From NCBI GenBank assembly GCA_964498605.1, contig CAZCHK010000037.1, positions 1 to 21,782 on the forward strand: a stretch of DNA of 21,782 bases, written 5' to 3'. Every line of letters starts with the position of its first letter. Position 1 is the first letter of the stretch. The notes beneath the pieces were generated by a model, which was not told where the DNA came from, ran no database searches, and saw only the letters and a program-made list of their open reading frames with translations. Positions 15,057 to 21,776 of the stretch are shown here, piece by piece. Made by a program: the position numbers and the translations under genes. Source of the DNA: JBGQAS01 sp964498605. Its GTDB lineage: Bacteria > Chloroflexota > Anaerolineae > Anaerolineales > Anaerolineaceae.

Positions 15057-15197
15057 GCGGGATTCCATATCCATTTTTTTGATCATCGCGAACCTTTCAA
15101 GTTCTCGGCGAGGAACTCTCATTAAAATGAAATTAAGTGTCTCAATATTATTGGACAATCAAAGATCATTTCGATTGAATCGATTGGTCAATGTCCT

Positions 15198-17252
15198 TTA
15201 GTGACAGGAGAGCTTTTCGGGTTGAAATTCTAATATCAAGACCCAATTATCCGCATACACCTTATTTGTGCACTTGGGTGCAAGATCATTTACCAAGAAT
15301 TCGTATGATGTTCTCACGATGCCATTGATATCGTGGGATGTTAGAAAGTAACTGATATCTTCTCTGCTGATAAGCAGGTGCGTGATTTGATTTTCGATCA
15401 TCCATTCTTTCACATCGACAATGGTTGAGGTATCCTGGACAAGAGCGGTCCATTTGGAATGATCCACGTCCGGAAGGCATTTGTCTATGCAATAATAACC
15501 CTTCCCGTTCCAGGGCATGAACACCTTCGCACTTGAAGGGAGTTCTTCGTTGATATATTGCATACCTTTCCAGTCTTTGAGTATAAACTCGAGAAATTCC
15601 TCCTTGGTCTGAGTTCCCAAGAGCAGTTCGTGAGGTTTGAATATGTAGTGATAGATCCCCATGAAAACCAAGGAACTCACCAGCATTCCACCGATCAGTC
15701 CAATGGCAACGATTCTGCCCAGTCGATACATTTCAACTCGTTTTGAAAAATCAAGCAGGACGGCCGCCGCGATGATGGAAAGGTTTGGAAAAAAGGGCAT
15801 CATAAAACGGTTCTGCTGAGAGCCAAGCGCCCAGGCAACGAACTGCAACGCGGTTAGAGCACCAAGTATATTCAATGCCTGGCGATCCTTGGTCGAAAAT
15901 CGCTTCCTGATAAAAGGGTAGGCCCAACAAATGAGGAAAATCGGACTGGGCATATCCATGCTGACCATAAACGAAGCGAATTTATCAAAACGCAGATAGA
16001 TGGAGAAAGGCAAAAGAAGGTAGTTGTACCATTCCCTCCCGACTCCAAAGTTCGCGATGTACTTCATCCAGAGGTGAATTTGGGTCGGGTTGATCATATC
16101 CTGTTGAAGATACAGCGGGAATATTGGAGAACCCGTCCAGAAGAAATTCTTCATATACCAGGGCGATGCAATCAGTATAGTAAAAAAACCGAAGTAAAAA
16201 GTGTTTCCAAGCGCTGACCTCAACCCGGAGGAGAAATCCCTACCCTTAAAGCTGAACAGGATCACGCAGAAACCCAATATGGCCGCGTTGGTTATGGCCG
16301 GGTATTTACATCCAAGAGATAATCCCTGCAAGATCCCTGCAAGGATGATGAGCGAGGTTTGTTTTTGCTGGATCCAGGTCATGAACAGCGCCACGGATAA
16401 GAATTGGAACAACGCCCATGTCAGGTCCACATACGCCAATATCCCCCAGAGATACAATATTGGAATTCCCATCATGATCGCAGCCGCAAGCCACCCGATA
16501 TTCCTGTTGAGTAATCGTTTGCCAAAAGAATAGGTGGACAACAGGAGGAGGATCAGAGACGAAAAATGCATCAAACGGGCAAAGATATCACTTCCCAACC
16601 CCATTCCCAGCATGTACAGCATTTCGTAGGTGGCGGGGTAGAAGGTGAACCAGTTGTCCGTGATCGGGATGATCTTTCCCTTTTGCAGGAATAACCTGGG
16701 ACCCTCCAGGTGGTACATCAACCCGTCATAATCCCAGGCGGGAGTAAAGACCAGAAAGAGGGCAAGTAGAATGGCAAGGATCCCGATCAGCAGGAAAACC
16801 TTCTTTAGTACAGAGAAATTCTTCCAGGTTGATCTGAATCCTACCAGAGTGACCAGACTTGTGGAAAGGAATTCTGAGCTAAACTTGATCGATACGATCG
16901 TGATGACCATTAGCCAGGCTATATGATGGATGGGCTTCAGCCATCCCAAAAGACCCATGAAAAATTCCCCATAGGCGATGCATGCCAATCCCAGGGGTAA
17001 AGCGATGACAGTTTTTTCTGCGTGTGACCAGCTGGTGAATTTGAAAGGTTTGATCAACAACCAGCCCAAACCGGCTGCGCTATATAGGACAACCACAGAG
17101 AGCGCGATTGCGAAAAGAGAATCAAGCAGCGTTCCTGACCCCATATCATCCATGTGAGGAGGCGGTGTGATGCTGCGTATGTTGAACAGCAGGCTGATGA
17201 AAAACAGGCTTATTACGAGAACGGAAATGAGAAAAACAATGATCTTTTTCAA
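15198..17252 (-). CDS. GT39/PMT-like membrane glycosyltransferase (GT-C fold)
   Basis: 684 residues, polytopic membrane protein. The first catalytic loop of GT-C enzymes is recognisable at WDYDGLMYHLEGP (173-185, with D174, D176 and H181), followed by the FTFYPATYEML region and many further membrane helices. A soluble C-terminal part of about 130 residues follows (VFMPWNGKGYYCIDKCLPD ...). In typical GT39 proteins the acidic loop follows the first helix near residue 40-60; here about 120 residues with some four extra hydrophobic segments precede it. Such enzymes use polyprenyl-phosphate sugars to glycosylate lipids or proteins outside the membrane. The frame begins with TTG at 17252-17250 and has no good ribosome binding site of its own; a 19-codon ORF stops one base before it, suggesting translational coupling. 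Acceptor and sugar are unknown. Confidence 0.82.
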   Translation of the reverse strand: MKKIIVFLISVLVISLFFISLLFNIRSITPPPHMDDMGSGTLLDSLFAIALSVVVLYSAAGLGWLLIKPFKFTSWSHAEKTVIALPLGLACIAYGEFFMGLLGWLKPIHHIAWLMVITIVSIKFSSEFLSTSLVTLVGFRSTWKNFSVLKKVFLLIGILAILLALFLVFTPAWDYDGLMYHLEGPRLFLQKGKIIPITDNWFTFYPATYEMLYMLGMGLGSDIFARLMHFSSLILLLLSTYSFGKRLLNRNIGWLAAAIMMGIPILYLWGILAYVDLTWALFQFLSVALFMTWIQQKQTSLIILAGILQGLSLGCKYPAITNAAILGFCVILFSFKGRDFSSGLRSALGNTFYFGFFTILIASPWYMKNFFWTGSPIFPLYLQQDMINPTQIHLWMKYIANFGVGREWYNYLLLPFSIYLRFDKFASFMVSMDMPSPIFLICWAYPFIRKRFSTKDRQALNILGALTALQFVAWALGSQQNRFMMPFFPNLSIIAAAVLLDFSKRVEMYRLGRIVAIGLIGGMLVSSLVFMGIYHYIFKPHELLLGTQTKEEFLEFILKDWKGMQYINEELPSSAKVFMPWNGKGYYCIDKCLPDVDHSKWTALVQDTSTIVDVKEWMIENQITHLLISREDISYFLTSHDINGIVRTSYEFLVNDLAPKCTNKVYADNWVLILEFQPEKLSCH

Positions 17253-17253
17253 T

Positions 17254-17313
17254 TTAATATTGGCTTCTCAGGAAATTGACCAAAGATGGATTTTTTCTTT
17301 TTCCGTCAGACAT
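17254..17313 (-). CDS. 19-codon ORF abutting the glycosyltransferase start (possible coupled leader)
   Basis: On the minus strand, ATG 17313 opens a 19-residue frame (MSDGKRKN...SQY) ending in TAA at 17256-17254, one base before the TTG start of the glycosyltransferase gene. A G-rich stretch (GGGGGA) lies six bases before this ATG; an in-frame ATG two codons earlier is also possible. The overlap-like junction TAA-A-TTG is the geometry used for translational re-initiation. No similarity to a known leader peptide is recognised. It may simply be a chance ORF. Confidence 0.4.
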   Translation of the reverse strand: MSDGKRKNPSLVNFLRSQY

Positions 17314-17394
17314 TTTCATCCCCCAACAGACAATATTGTTCGTTGACAGTGCTGGACATAATCAACTGCGATTAAATTAGACCACAATGAAAGT

Positions 17395-17418
17395 GCGCCC
17401 CCAAAAAAACGGGAGCGC
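17395..17418 (-). terminator. Hairpin ending the lysine-rich peptide transcript
   Basis: Read on the minus strand, GCGCTCCC, a T-rich loop GTTTTTTT, and GGGGGCGC form an 8-bp stem. The one non-Watson-Crick pair is T-G on the minus strand (stable as U-G in RNA) but C-A on the plus strand, so the structure favours the minus transcript. It begins eight bases after the 25-residue ORF. No long T-run follows, so termination strength is uncertain. Confidence 0.5.
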
Positions 17419-17425
17419 TTGATAT

Positions 17426-17503
17426 TTACGCAGATACCGTTTCGACTTTCACTTTTTTCTTTTTCATTTTTTTCTTTTCTTTACCGCGATCTTTATTCGC
17501 CAT
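17426..17503 (-). CDS. Small lysine-rich protein, 25 residues
   Basis: ATG 17503 to TAA 17428-17426 encodes 25 residues, 10 of them lysine: a MANKDRGKEKKK start, a run MKKKK, and the tail VKVETVSA. A perfect AAGGAGG (17509-17515) sits five bases before the ATG, which is far stronger evidence than ORF length. It follows the 28-residue lysine-rich ORF on the same strand after 49 bases, and a hairpin follows its stop. The peptide should be strongly basic and disordered or helical, suited to nucleic-acid or ribosome binding. It is not the classical ribosomal protein Thx as I know it, which is arginine-rich. I do not recognise the family. Confidence 0.7.
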   Translation of the reverse strand: MANKDRGKEKKKMKKKKVKVETVSA

Positions 17504-17552
17504 GGCAGCCTCCTTGATTTGTCCTTTTTATGAACAATTGGGAAGAAGAGAC

Positions 17553-17639
17553 TTACTTTTCCTTTTCCTTCTTGTTCTTTTTCTTTTCCTTCTTATCCTT
17601 CTTATCCTTCTTGTTCTTCTTACCTTTTTTATCGCCCAT
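17553..17639 (-). CDS. Small lysine-rich protein, 28 residues
   Basis: ATG 17639 to TAA 17555-17553 encodes 28 residues: MGDKKGKK, then alternating KK pairs with Asn, Asp and Glu; 17 of 28 residues are lysine and there is no hydrophobic residue after the initiator Met. AAGGAGG (17645-17651) is placed five bases before the ATG, the same spacing as in the downstream 25-residue ORF, and a TATAAT box lies at 17668-17673. The regular (K-K-acidic/N) pattern comes from short AAG/GAT/GAA/AAC codon repeats. Probably cytoplasmic; the charge suggests binding to RNA, DNA or ribosomes, which is inference only. The opposite strand shows a Phe/Leu/Ser-rich open frame that is just its antisense. Confidence 0.7.
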   Translation of the reverse strand: MGDKKGKKNKKDKKDKKEKKKNKKEKEK

Positions 17640-17667
17640 TTCGACCTCCTTTTCGAGTCTGAATAGT

Positions 17668-17673
17668 ATTATA
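17668..17673 (-). promoter_or_regulatory. -10 box of the lysine-rich peptide operon
   Basis: On the minus strand TATAAT lies at 17673-17668, 17 bases before the AAGGAGG of the first peptide gene, which would give a leader of about 20 bases. The -35 region (TCGCTT at 17 bases) is poor; a run of T residues lies between. Confidence 0.5.
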
Positions 17674-17700
17674 CAAAAAAAATGTTTGAAAAGCGATATT

Positions 17701-17959
17701 TTATTGAAGTTATCCGAAAACTCGGTGCGGTCCTATCGAACAAACACAAAATCCATGCCTGGCGGCAGTCGTGTTTGCGCCTCATTATTAATTGAAAAGC
17801 GCACTACAGCGTAGAAATATTGGGGGGCAGATCAATCACCGCGATATTCATCTGGCGAGTGTACTTTTTTTATTCTGCATTGTTTTTTGATCGAATAACG
17901 CTTGTAAAAGACATGGTTCCATGATTGCTGAAAATCATTGCTGGAGAGGGGCGATGAGA
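17701..17959. other. Divergent intergenic region, no gene seen
   Basis: Between the minus-strand peptide promoter and the heliorhodopsin control region no ORF with a ribosome binding site, RNA gene or clear terminator is visible on either strand. Several T-runs (for example around 17866 and 17883) lack a stem. Confidence 0.4.
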
Positions 17960-17998
17960 TCAAGCACTGCTTGACACTCTGTGCAAAAAACGCAAGAT
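17960..17998 (+). promoter_or_regulatory. Operator-like palindrome overlapping a candidate promoter upstream of heliorhodopsin
   Basis: TCAAGCA-C-TGCTTGA (17960-17974) is a perfect 15-base palindrome. Its right half overlaps a consensus -35 box TTGACA (17971-17976); CAAGAT (17993-17998) is a possible -10 at a 16-base spacer. A repressor bound to the palindrome would block the promoter. The -10 match is only three of six, so the promoter is tentative although the palindrome is exact. Confidence 0.45.
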
Positions 17999-18014
17999 GT
18001 TAATACATTTCTAA

Positions 18015-18043
18015 TTGTATGTACATCCGATAGTGGATAAACT
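18015..18043 (+). promoter_or_regulatory. Alternative promoter of heliorhodopsin
   Basis: TTGTAT (18015-18020), a 17-base spacer and TAAACT (18038-18043) would start transcription about 30 bases before the gene. The same stretch contains inverted TACAT/ATGTA motifs (18004-18008, 18019-18026) and GGATA/TATCC (18035-18049), which could be regulator sites. Both hexamers are imperfect. Confidence 0.35.
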
Positions 18044-18081
18044 GTATCCAGTATGTAATCTATTTCAAGGAGAGATTAAAA

Positions 18082-18882
18082 ATGACAACTGCAAGTTCGA
18101 CCAACGAGATCGTGGTGACAGAGAAGAAACTGAAAGGATTGCGAAGCTTTAACCTGGTGATGGGATTTCTTCACCTGATCCAGGGCATCCTGATGATCGT
18201 GCTGAGCAACGACACGACATACCCGATCTTTACCAATTTCCTCAATTTTGACCTGACCACATTTTCATTAAGCCCTGTCTCCGAGCTGCTGTACGACCTG
18301 CGCTTCGGACCGGCCGTGGCTGCTTTCCTGCTGATATCCGCGATCGCGCATTTCAGCCTGGCGACATTCGGCTATAAATGGTACGTCGCGAATCTGAAAA
18401 AAGGCATGAACCCGGCACGCTTCTACGAGTACGCGTTCAGCTCTTCGCTGATGATCGTCCTGATCGGCATGCTGGTGGGTATCTGGGACCTTGGCGCGCT
18501 GATCCTGATGTTCGGCATCAACGCCACAATGAACCTGTTCGGGATCGTAATGGAATACCACAACCAGTACACCAAGAAAACTAACTGGTCTTCCTTCATC
18601 TTCGGTAGTTTCGCCGGAATCATCCCCTGGATCGTCATCGTGCTGTACTTCTTCGGTGCGCTGAACAATCCGGACGCGCAGCCCCCGGCCTTCGTATACG
18701 CCATCATTCCGACCATCTTCGTGTTCTTCAACATATTCGCCGTCAACATGGTGCTGCAGTACAAGAAGGTTGGAGCATGGAGGGACTATCTGTTCGGTGA
18801 AAAAGTGTACATCGTTCTCAGCCTGACGGCCAAAACCGTCCTGGCGTGGATGATCTTCGCTGGCACGCTGGCACCTGTTTAG
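18082..18882 (+). CDS. Heliorhodopsin
   Basis: 266 residues, seven membrane helices (about 20-42, 72-96, 114-135, 137-157, 171-193, 203-227, 240-262), a light-sensing retinal protein of inverted topology with a cytoplasmic N-terminus. Helix 7 contains YIVLSLTAKTVLAW with the retinal Schiff-base lysine K251 and S247 four residues before it. Helix 3 begins ARFYEYAFSSSLMIVLIG with counter-ion E116. H31 and H90 correspond to H23 and H80 of heliorhodopsin 48C12, with K241 and E107 offset by about the same 8-10 residues. The long segment between helices 1 and 2 (43-71) is typical of the family. Start ATG 18082 has AAGGAGAG at 18068-18075. A strong terminator follows, so it is monocistronic. Most heliorhodopsins do not pump ions; a signalling or enzyme-regulating role is the usual proposal. 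No retinal-synthesis gene is in this window. Confidence 0.93.
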   Translation: MTTASSTNEIVVTEKKLKGLRSFNLVMGFLHLIQGILMIVLSNDTTYPIFTNFLNFDLTTFSLSPVSELLYDLRFGPAVAAFLLISAIAHFSLATFGYKWYVANLKKGMNPARFYEYAFSSSLMIVLIGMLVGIWDLGALILMFGINATMNLFGIVMEYHNQYTKKTNWSSFIFGSFAGIIPWIVIVLYFFGALNNPDAQPPAFVYAIIPTIFVFFNIFAVNMVLQYKKVGAWRDYLFGEKVYIVLSLTAKTVLAWMIFAGTLAPV

Positions 18883-18906
18883 ATCAAAACTGCTTACGTA
18901 TCAAAC

Positions 18907-18936
18907 CTCCCGCAAATCATCCGCGGGAGTTTTTTT
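18907..18936 (+). terminator. Rho-independent terminator of heliorhodopsin
   Basis: CTCCCGC (18907-18913), a 9-base loop, GCGGGAG (18923-18929), then seven T residues. It separates the heliorhodopsin gene from the MFS transporter gene. Confidence 0.92.
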
Positions 18937-18981
18937 CATATACAATTATGGGAGAAATAAGTTCTTTTACAGGGAGCAGCC

Positions 18982-20322
18982 ATGAAACGAATCTCGATCT
19001 TCAAAATCATTGTCATCTGCCTGCTGGGCTTCGCGCTGACCTTCTCATCCAACGTGCAGGAACCACTGCAGGCCATGATGACGCGCAAACTGGCGCCGGA
19101 CATGCCCAACACGGCTCTGGGCATCCTGCAGTTCATCGGACTGCTGGTGGCCATGGTCACCCAGCCGATTGTGGGGGTGTTCTCGGACCGGGCAAAAACA
19201 AAATGGGGCAGGCGCCTGCCGTTCATCGTGGGCGGGGCGGTGCTGATCGCGGTCTCGCTCTTCCTGATGGCCTCTGCGCCAGCCCTGTGGGTGCTGCTGA
19301 TGTCGATGATCTTCATCCAGTTCGCTTCCAACGTGCTGCAGGGACCCTGGCAGGCGCTCATCCCTGACCAGGTGCCGGAAGAGCAGCGCGGTACGGCCTC
19401 CAGCGTAAAGGCCGTGTTTGATATCGCGGCAATGATGGCTGGCGGCGCGGTGGCGGGGATGCTGCTGAGCAGGGTGGAGATCCTTGGGGCGACGGCGCGT
19501 TATCTGACCGCGGCAGCTCCGGTGGTGCTCTTCATCATCTGCATTGTCCTGACCGCCATCTGGGCGAAGGAGACCAGGTCTGAGGCGGAAGAGAAAGCAG
19601 TCACGCGTTCGGTGGGGGAGGCTTTGAAAAAATCCTTTTACGTCAACCTCAAGGAGTATCCCGCCTTCCGCTACTGGTTCGTCAACAAGATTCTCTTCTG
19701 GGGAGCCTTCATCGCTATCCAGACTTTCCTCATCAACTATCTCCAGGACGTGGTCAAGATGACCGAAAGCGCGGCTCAGGCTTTCTTTGGGAACCTGAAG
19801 ATCCTGCTGGGCGTGGGTTTGATCGTGCTGGCGCTCATCGCCGGGTGGCTGTCTGACAGGTTCGGGCGCAAACCACTCATCATCGCTGCCGGGATCGTGG
19901 CTTTTAGCGGCGCGGTGATCCTGCTCTTCATGCACGGCCCCACCCAAAAGGTGCTAACCGCCCTGCCTGGAGGAGCACAGCTGATGACGACTGTGTCGTC
20001 CAACATCAACCTCATCTACATCGGCGGCATTCTGATCGGCATGGGCGTGGGGATGTACCTCTCGGCTTCCTGGGCGCTGGCAACGGATATCGTCCCCCGG
20101 AGCGAGGCCGCCCGTTACCTGGGGATTGCCAACATCGCCACCTGCATCGGCTCGGGGGTGGCGCGGCTGCTGGGGGGTGTGCTGATCGACCCGATCAATA
20201 AACTGCTGGGATCCAGCTCCAGGGGCTACCTGTTCCTGTTTGGGCTGGCGACACTGGCGTTCATCGTCAGCTCGCTGGTGGTGCTGCCATTGAAGAATAA
20301 GAAAAAGGAAGAAGCCAGGTAA
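18982..20322 (+). CDS. MFS transporter, sugar-symporter-like (SLC45/GPH type)
   Basis: 446 residues with about twelve membrane helices. The loop between helices 2 and 3 has GVFSDRAKTKWGRRLPFI (about 65-82), the MFS signature in the form seen in sucrose/glycoside symporters, and a second copy GWLSDRFGRKPLI lies in the C-terminal half (about 287-299). Helix 4 region FASNVLQGPWQALIPDQVPEEQRG is also typical of this branch. The protein probably moves a sugar or similar small solute across the inner membrane by proton coupling; substrate not determinable. The ribosome binding site AGGGAG lies just before ATG 18982; a TACAAT (18941-18946) directly after the heliorhodopsin terminator is a possible -10 box, without a clear -35. 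A long perfect hairpin ends the gene. Confidence 0.88.
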   Translation: MKRISIFKIIVICLLGFALTFSSNVQEPLQAMMTRKLAPDMPNTALGILQFIGLLVAMVTQPIVGVFSDRAKTKWGRRLPFIVGGAVLIAVSLFLMASAPALWVLLMSMIFIQFASNVLQGPWQALIPDQVPEEQRGTASSVKAVFDIAAMMAGGAVAGMLLSRVEILGATARYLTAAAPVVLFIICIVLTAIWAKETRSEAEEKAVTRSVGEALKKSFYVNLKEYPAFRYWFVNKILFWGAFIAIQTFLINYLQDVVKMTESAAQAFFGNLKILLGVGLIVLALIAGWLSDRFGRKPLIIAAGIVAFSGAVILLFMHGPTQKVLTALPGGAQLMTTVSSNINLIYIGGILIGMGVGMYLSASWALATDIVPRSEAARYLGIANIATCIGSGVARLLGGVLIDPINKLLGSSSRGYLFLFGLATLAFIVSSLVVLPLKNKKKEEAR

Positions 20323-20337
20323 TCAGGTCCGGCTTGG

Positions 20338-20373
20338 AATGCTGCACTGCCAAAATGGCAGTGCAGCATTTTT
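20338..20373 (+). terminator. Strong hairpin terminator of the MFS gene
   Basis: AATGCTGCACTGCCA (20338-20352), loop AAA, TGGCAGTGCAGCATT (20356-20370) is a perfect 15-bp stem, running into a short T-run (20369-20373). It lies between convergent genes and may also impede minus-strand transcription. Confidence 0.88.
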
Positions 20374-20383
20374 ATCCCGCGAA

Positions 20384-21715
20384 CTATTTATCAGCACAGT
20401 AGAAATATGGCGTTGGAAGCTTGTCGTTTGGTCCCTGGGTAGTACCAGTGAACCACTGGCAGCGGTCCGAGTTTACCCAGGATTGACATTCTTGTTCTCC
20501 CATTTCCGAACAGGGTTTTAAGCTGACATCCTGGCCGCTTTCCGGAACAACGGTGGGAAGTCCGGTGTAGCGCAGCAGCGACCAGGCAAAATCCAATCCA
20601 TTAAGCTCTTCGCCGGTATGGAGAGTTATCGCCCGGTATGTCCAGCCTTCGTGCCCGCTGGGGACGATCGTCCAGCGTCCTTCCATGGGCAGTGGACTAC
20701 CAGCTGCAGAGGCGTTGATGGCGAGGCAGTAATCCCCCGGCGCAATGTCCAAAAATTCGTAGCGGCCTTCCAAATCGGTCAGCACGGTGTCCCCGAAACC
20801 TGCCGGGCAGGGACCGGGGCTGAGTGCAACCGCCACATTGGATATACCGTCCTCGCCGGGCTGTCGAATGGCGTCCCCCCAGTAAATGCCGGAACCCCAT
20901 TCCTCACAGCCATCCGGAGGGGTGGCGAAGGGACCCGCGCCGGGCAGTGTGCAGGTATCCAGCCAGACCGTACCGCTGATGATGCCCGGGGTGCCAGCGG
21001 GCGGGCAGGAACCTGACAGGTCGACATAGAAATTAGAATATGAGAAAGGACCGTGGTTGGACCTATCAGTTCCCAGCATCGATCTCCAGTAGTAGGTTGT
21101 GCAATCCTCTAAACTGCCATACGTCCAGGCTGTGGAGAGCGGCCAATCGTAACCAATATAGGTATCCGGGTCATCCACGTCAGAGAACGAGGGATCCCTG
21201 GAAATGTCCGTCCAGGCACCCTGGATGATGCAGCCGTCCGGAAAGCCGATGCGCATTATCACGCTTGATGAATTCACGGTTGAACCATTGGGCGGAGACA
21301 CCATCACAGGAGCGGGGATCGGGTCATCGGGGTCGCACAACGGACCGGTGAAGAAGCGCCACCAATCTGATGGAGGCCCCAGCGTCGTGTCGTTGATGGC
21401 TGTGACGCGCCACCAGTACTGGGTGACAGGTGTCAGAGCTGATCCCGGGCTCCAGCTGGTGCTGGGATTGCCTGTCCCCCCGCCAAGCTCGCTGCCAAAT
21501 GGATCATCGTCCAGCTCGATGCGGTAGCCTTCCGGGGTGCAGGAATCATCCGGATAGGTCCAGCTTAACGAAGGCAGAAGCGTATCAATGACCTGCCAGT
21601 TGCCCGGTGTGTCCGGCACCGGGGCCATCAGCGCTTCCGTGGCGCAGATGGGCTTGCAGCCTGCGATCAATAGAATCGCCAAACCTGCAGCGATCAGCCA
21701 GAATAGTCGTTTCAT
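20384..21715 (-). CDS. Surface lipoprotein with FN3-like and SdrD_B-like domains
   Basis: 443 residues, exported: signal peptide with lipobox LIAGC and acylated C20. Two fibronectin-type-III-like segments follow (about 30-125 and 135-235), each with a WRVTAINDT or YYWRSMLGTD core and the PP(N/S)G...SW pattern. Next comes an SdrD_B/Cna_B-like domain (about 240-350): ISGTVWLDTC, then WGDAIRQPGEDGISNVAVAL and TDLEGRYEFLDIAPGDYCL. A Cys-rich C-terminus (about 400-443, CSEMGEQECQSWVNSDRCQW) is unrecognised. The protein has many paired cysteines and is probably a cell-envelope adhesion or structural protein without enzymatic function. GGGAGGAGAG (about 21717-21726, minus strand) lies before the ATG. 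Confidence 0.85.
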   Translation of the reverse strand: MKRLFWLIAAGLAILLIAGCKPICATEALMAPVPDTPGNWQVIDTLLPSLSWTYPDDSCTPEGYRIELDDDPFGSELGGGTGNPSTSWSPGSALTPVTQYWWRVTAINDTTLGPPSDWWRFFTGPLCDPDDPIPAPVMVSPPNGSTVNSSSVIMRIGFPDGCIIQGAWTDISRDPSFSDVDDPDTYIGYDWPLSTAWTYGSLEDCTTYYWRSMLGTDRSNHGPFSYSNFYVDLSGSCPPAGTPGIISGTVWLDTCTLPGAGPFATPPDGCEEWGSGIYWGDAIRQPGEDGISNVAVALSPGPCPAGFGDTVLTDLEGRYEFLDIAPGDYCLAINASAAGSPLPMEGRWTIVPSGHEGWTYRAITLHTGEELNGLDFAWSLLRYTGLPTVVPESGQDVSLKPCSEMGEQECQSWVNSDRCQWFTGTTQGPNDKLPTPYFYCADK

Positions 21716-21747
21716 TTCTCTCCTCCCGAAAGAAAGTGATATAGACT

Positions 21748-21776
21748 ATTGTTGCACGTTTCAGAGGCTTTTTCAA
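21748..21776 (-). promoter_or_regulatory. Candidate promoter of the surface lipoprotein
   Basis: On the minus strand TTGAAA (21776-21771), a 17-base spacer and AACAAT (21753-21748), about 33 bases before the start codon. The -35 matches five of six positions and the -10 four of six. Confidence 0.5.

Noticed and set aside
17343..17377. Plus-strand TTGACA at 17343-17348 as a promoter
   Set aside because: No -10 box at 16-19 bases; the nearest TA-rich candidates are at about 8 or 23 bases, and no plus-strand gene follows.
17530..17814. Plus-strand 94-codon frame rich in Phe, Leu and Ser
   Set aside because: It is the antisense of the lysine codons of the 28-residue peptide gene, has no ribosome binding site, and is low-complexity; the minus-strand peptide has much better signals.
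17954..17974. Six-codon leader ORF (ATG AGA TCA AGC ACT GCT TGA) with a purine-rich site
   Set aside because: It lies at or upstream of the likely transcription starts and overlaps the palindrome, so it is probably not in the mRNA.
18846..19367. Plus-strand frame of 173 codons across the heliorhodopsin end, terminator and MFS start
   Set aside because: It reads through a strong terminator and is out of frame with both recognised genes.
19045..19947. Minus-strand frame of 300 codons inside the MFS gene
   Set aside because: Shadow of a GC-rich coding region; His/Arg/Gln-rich composition and no ribosome binding site.
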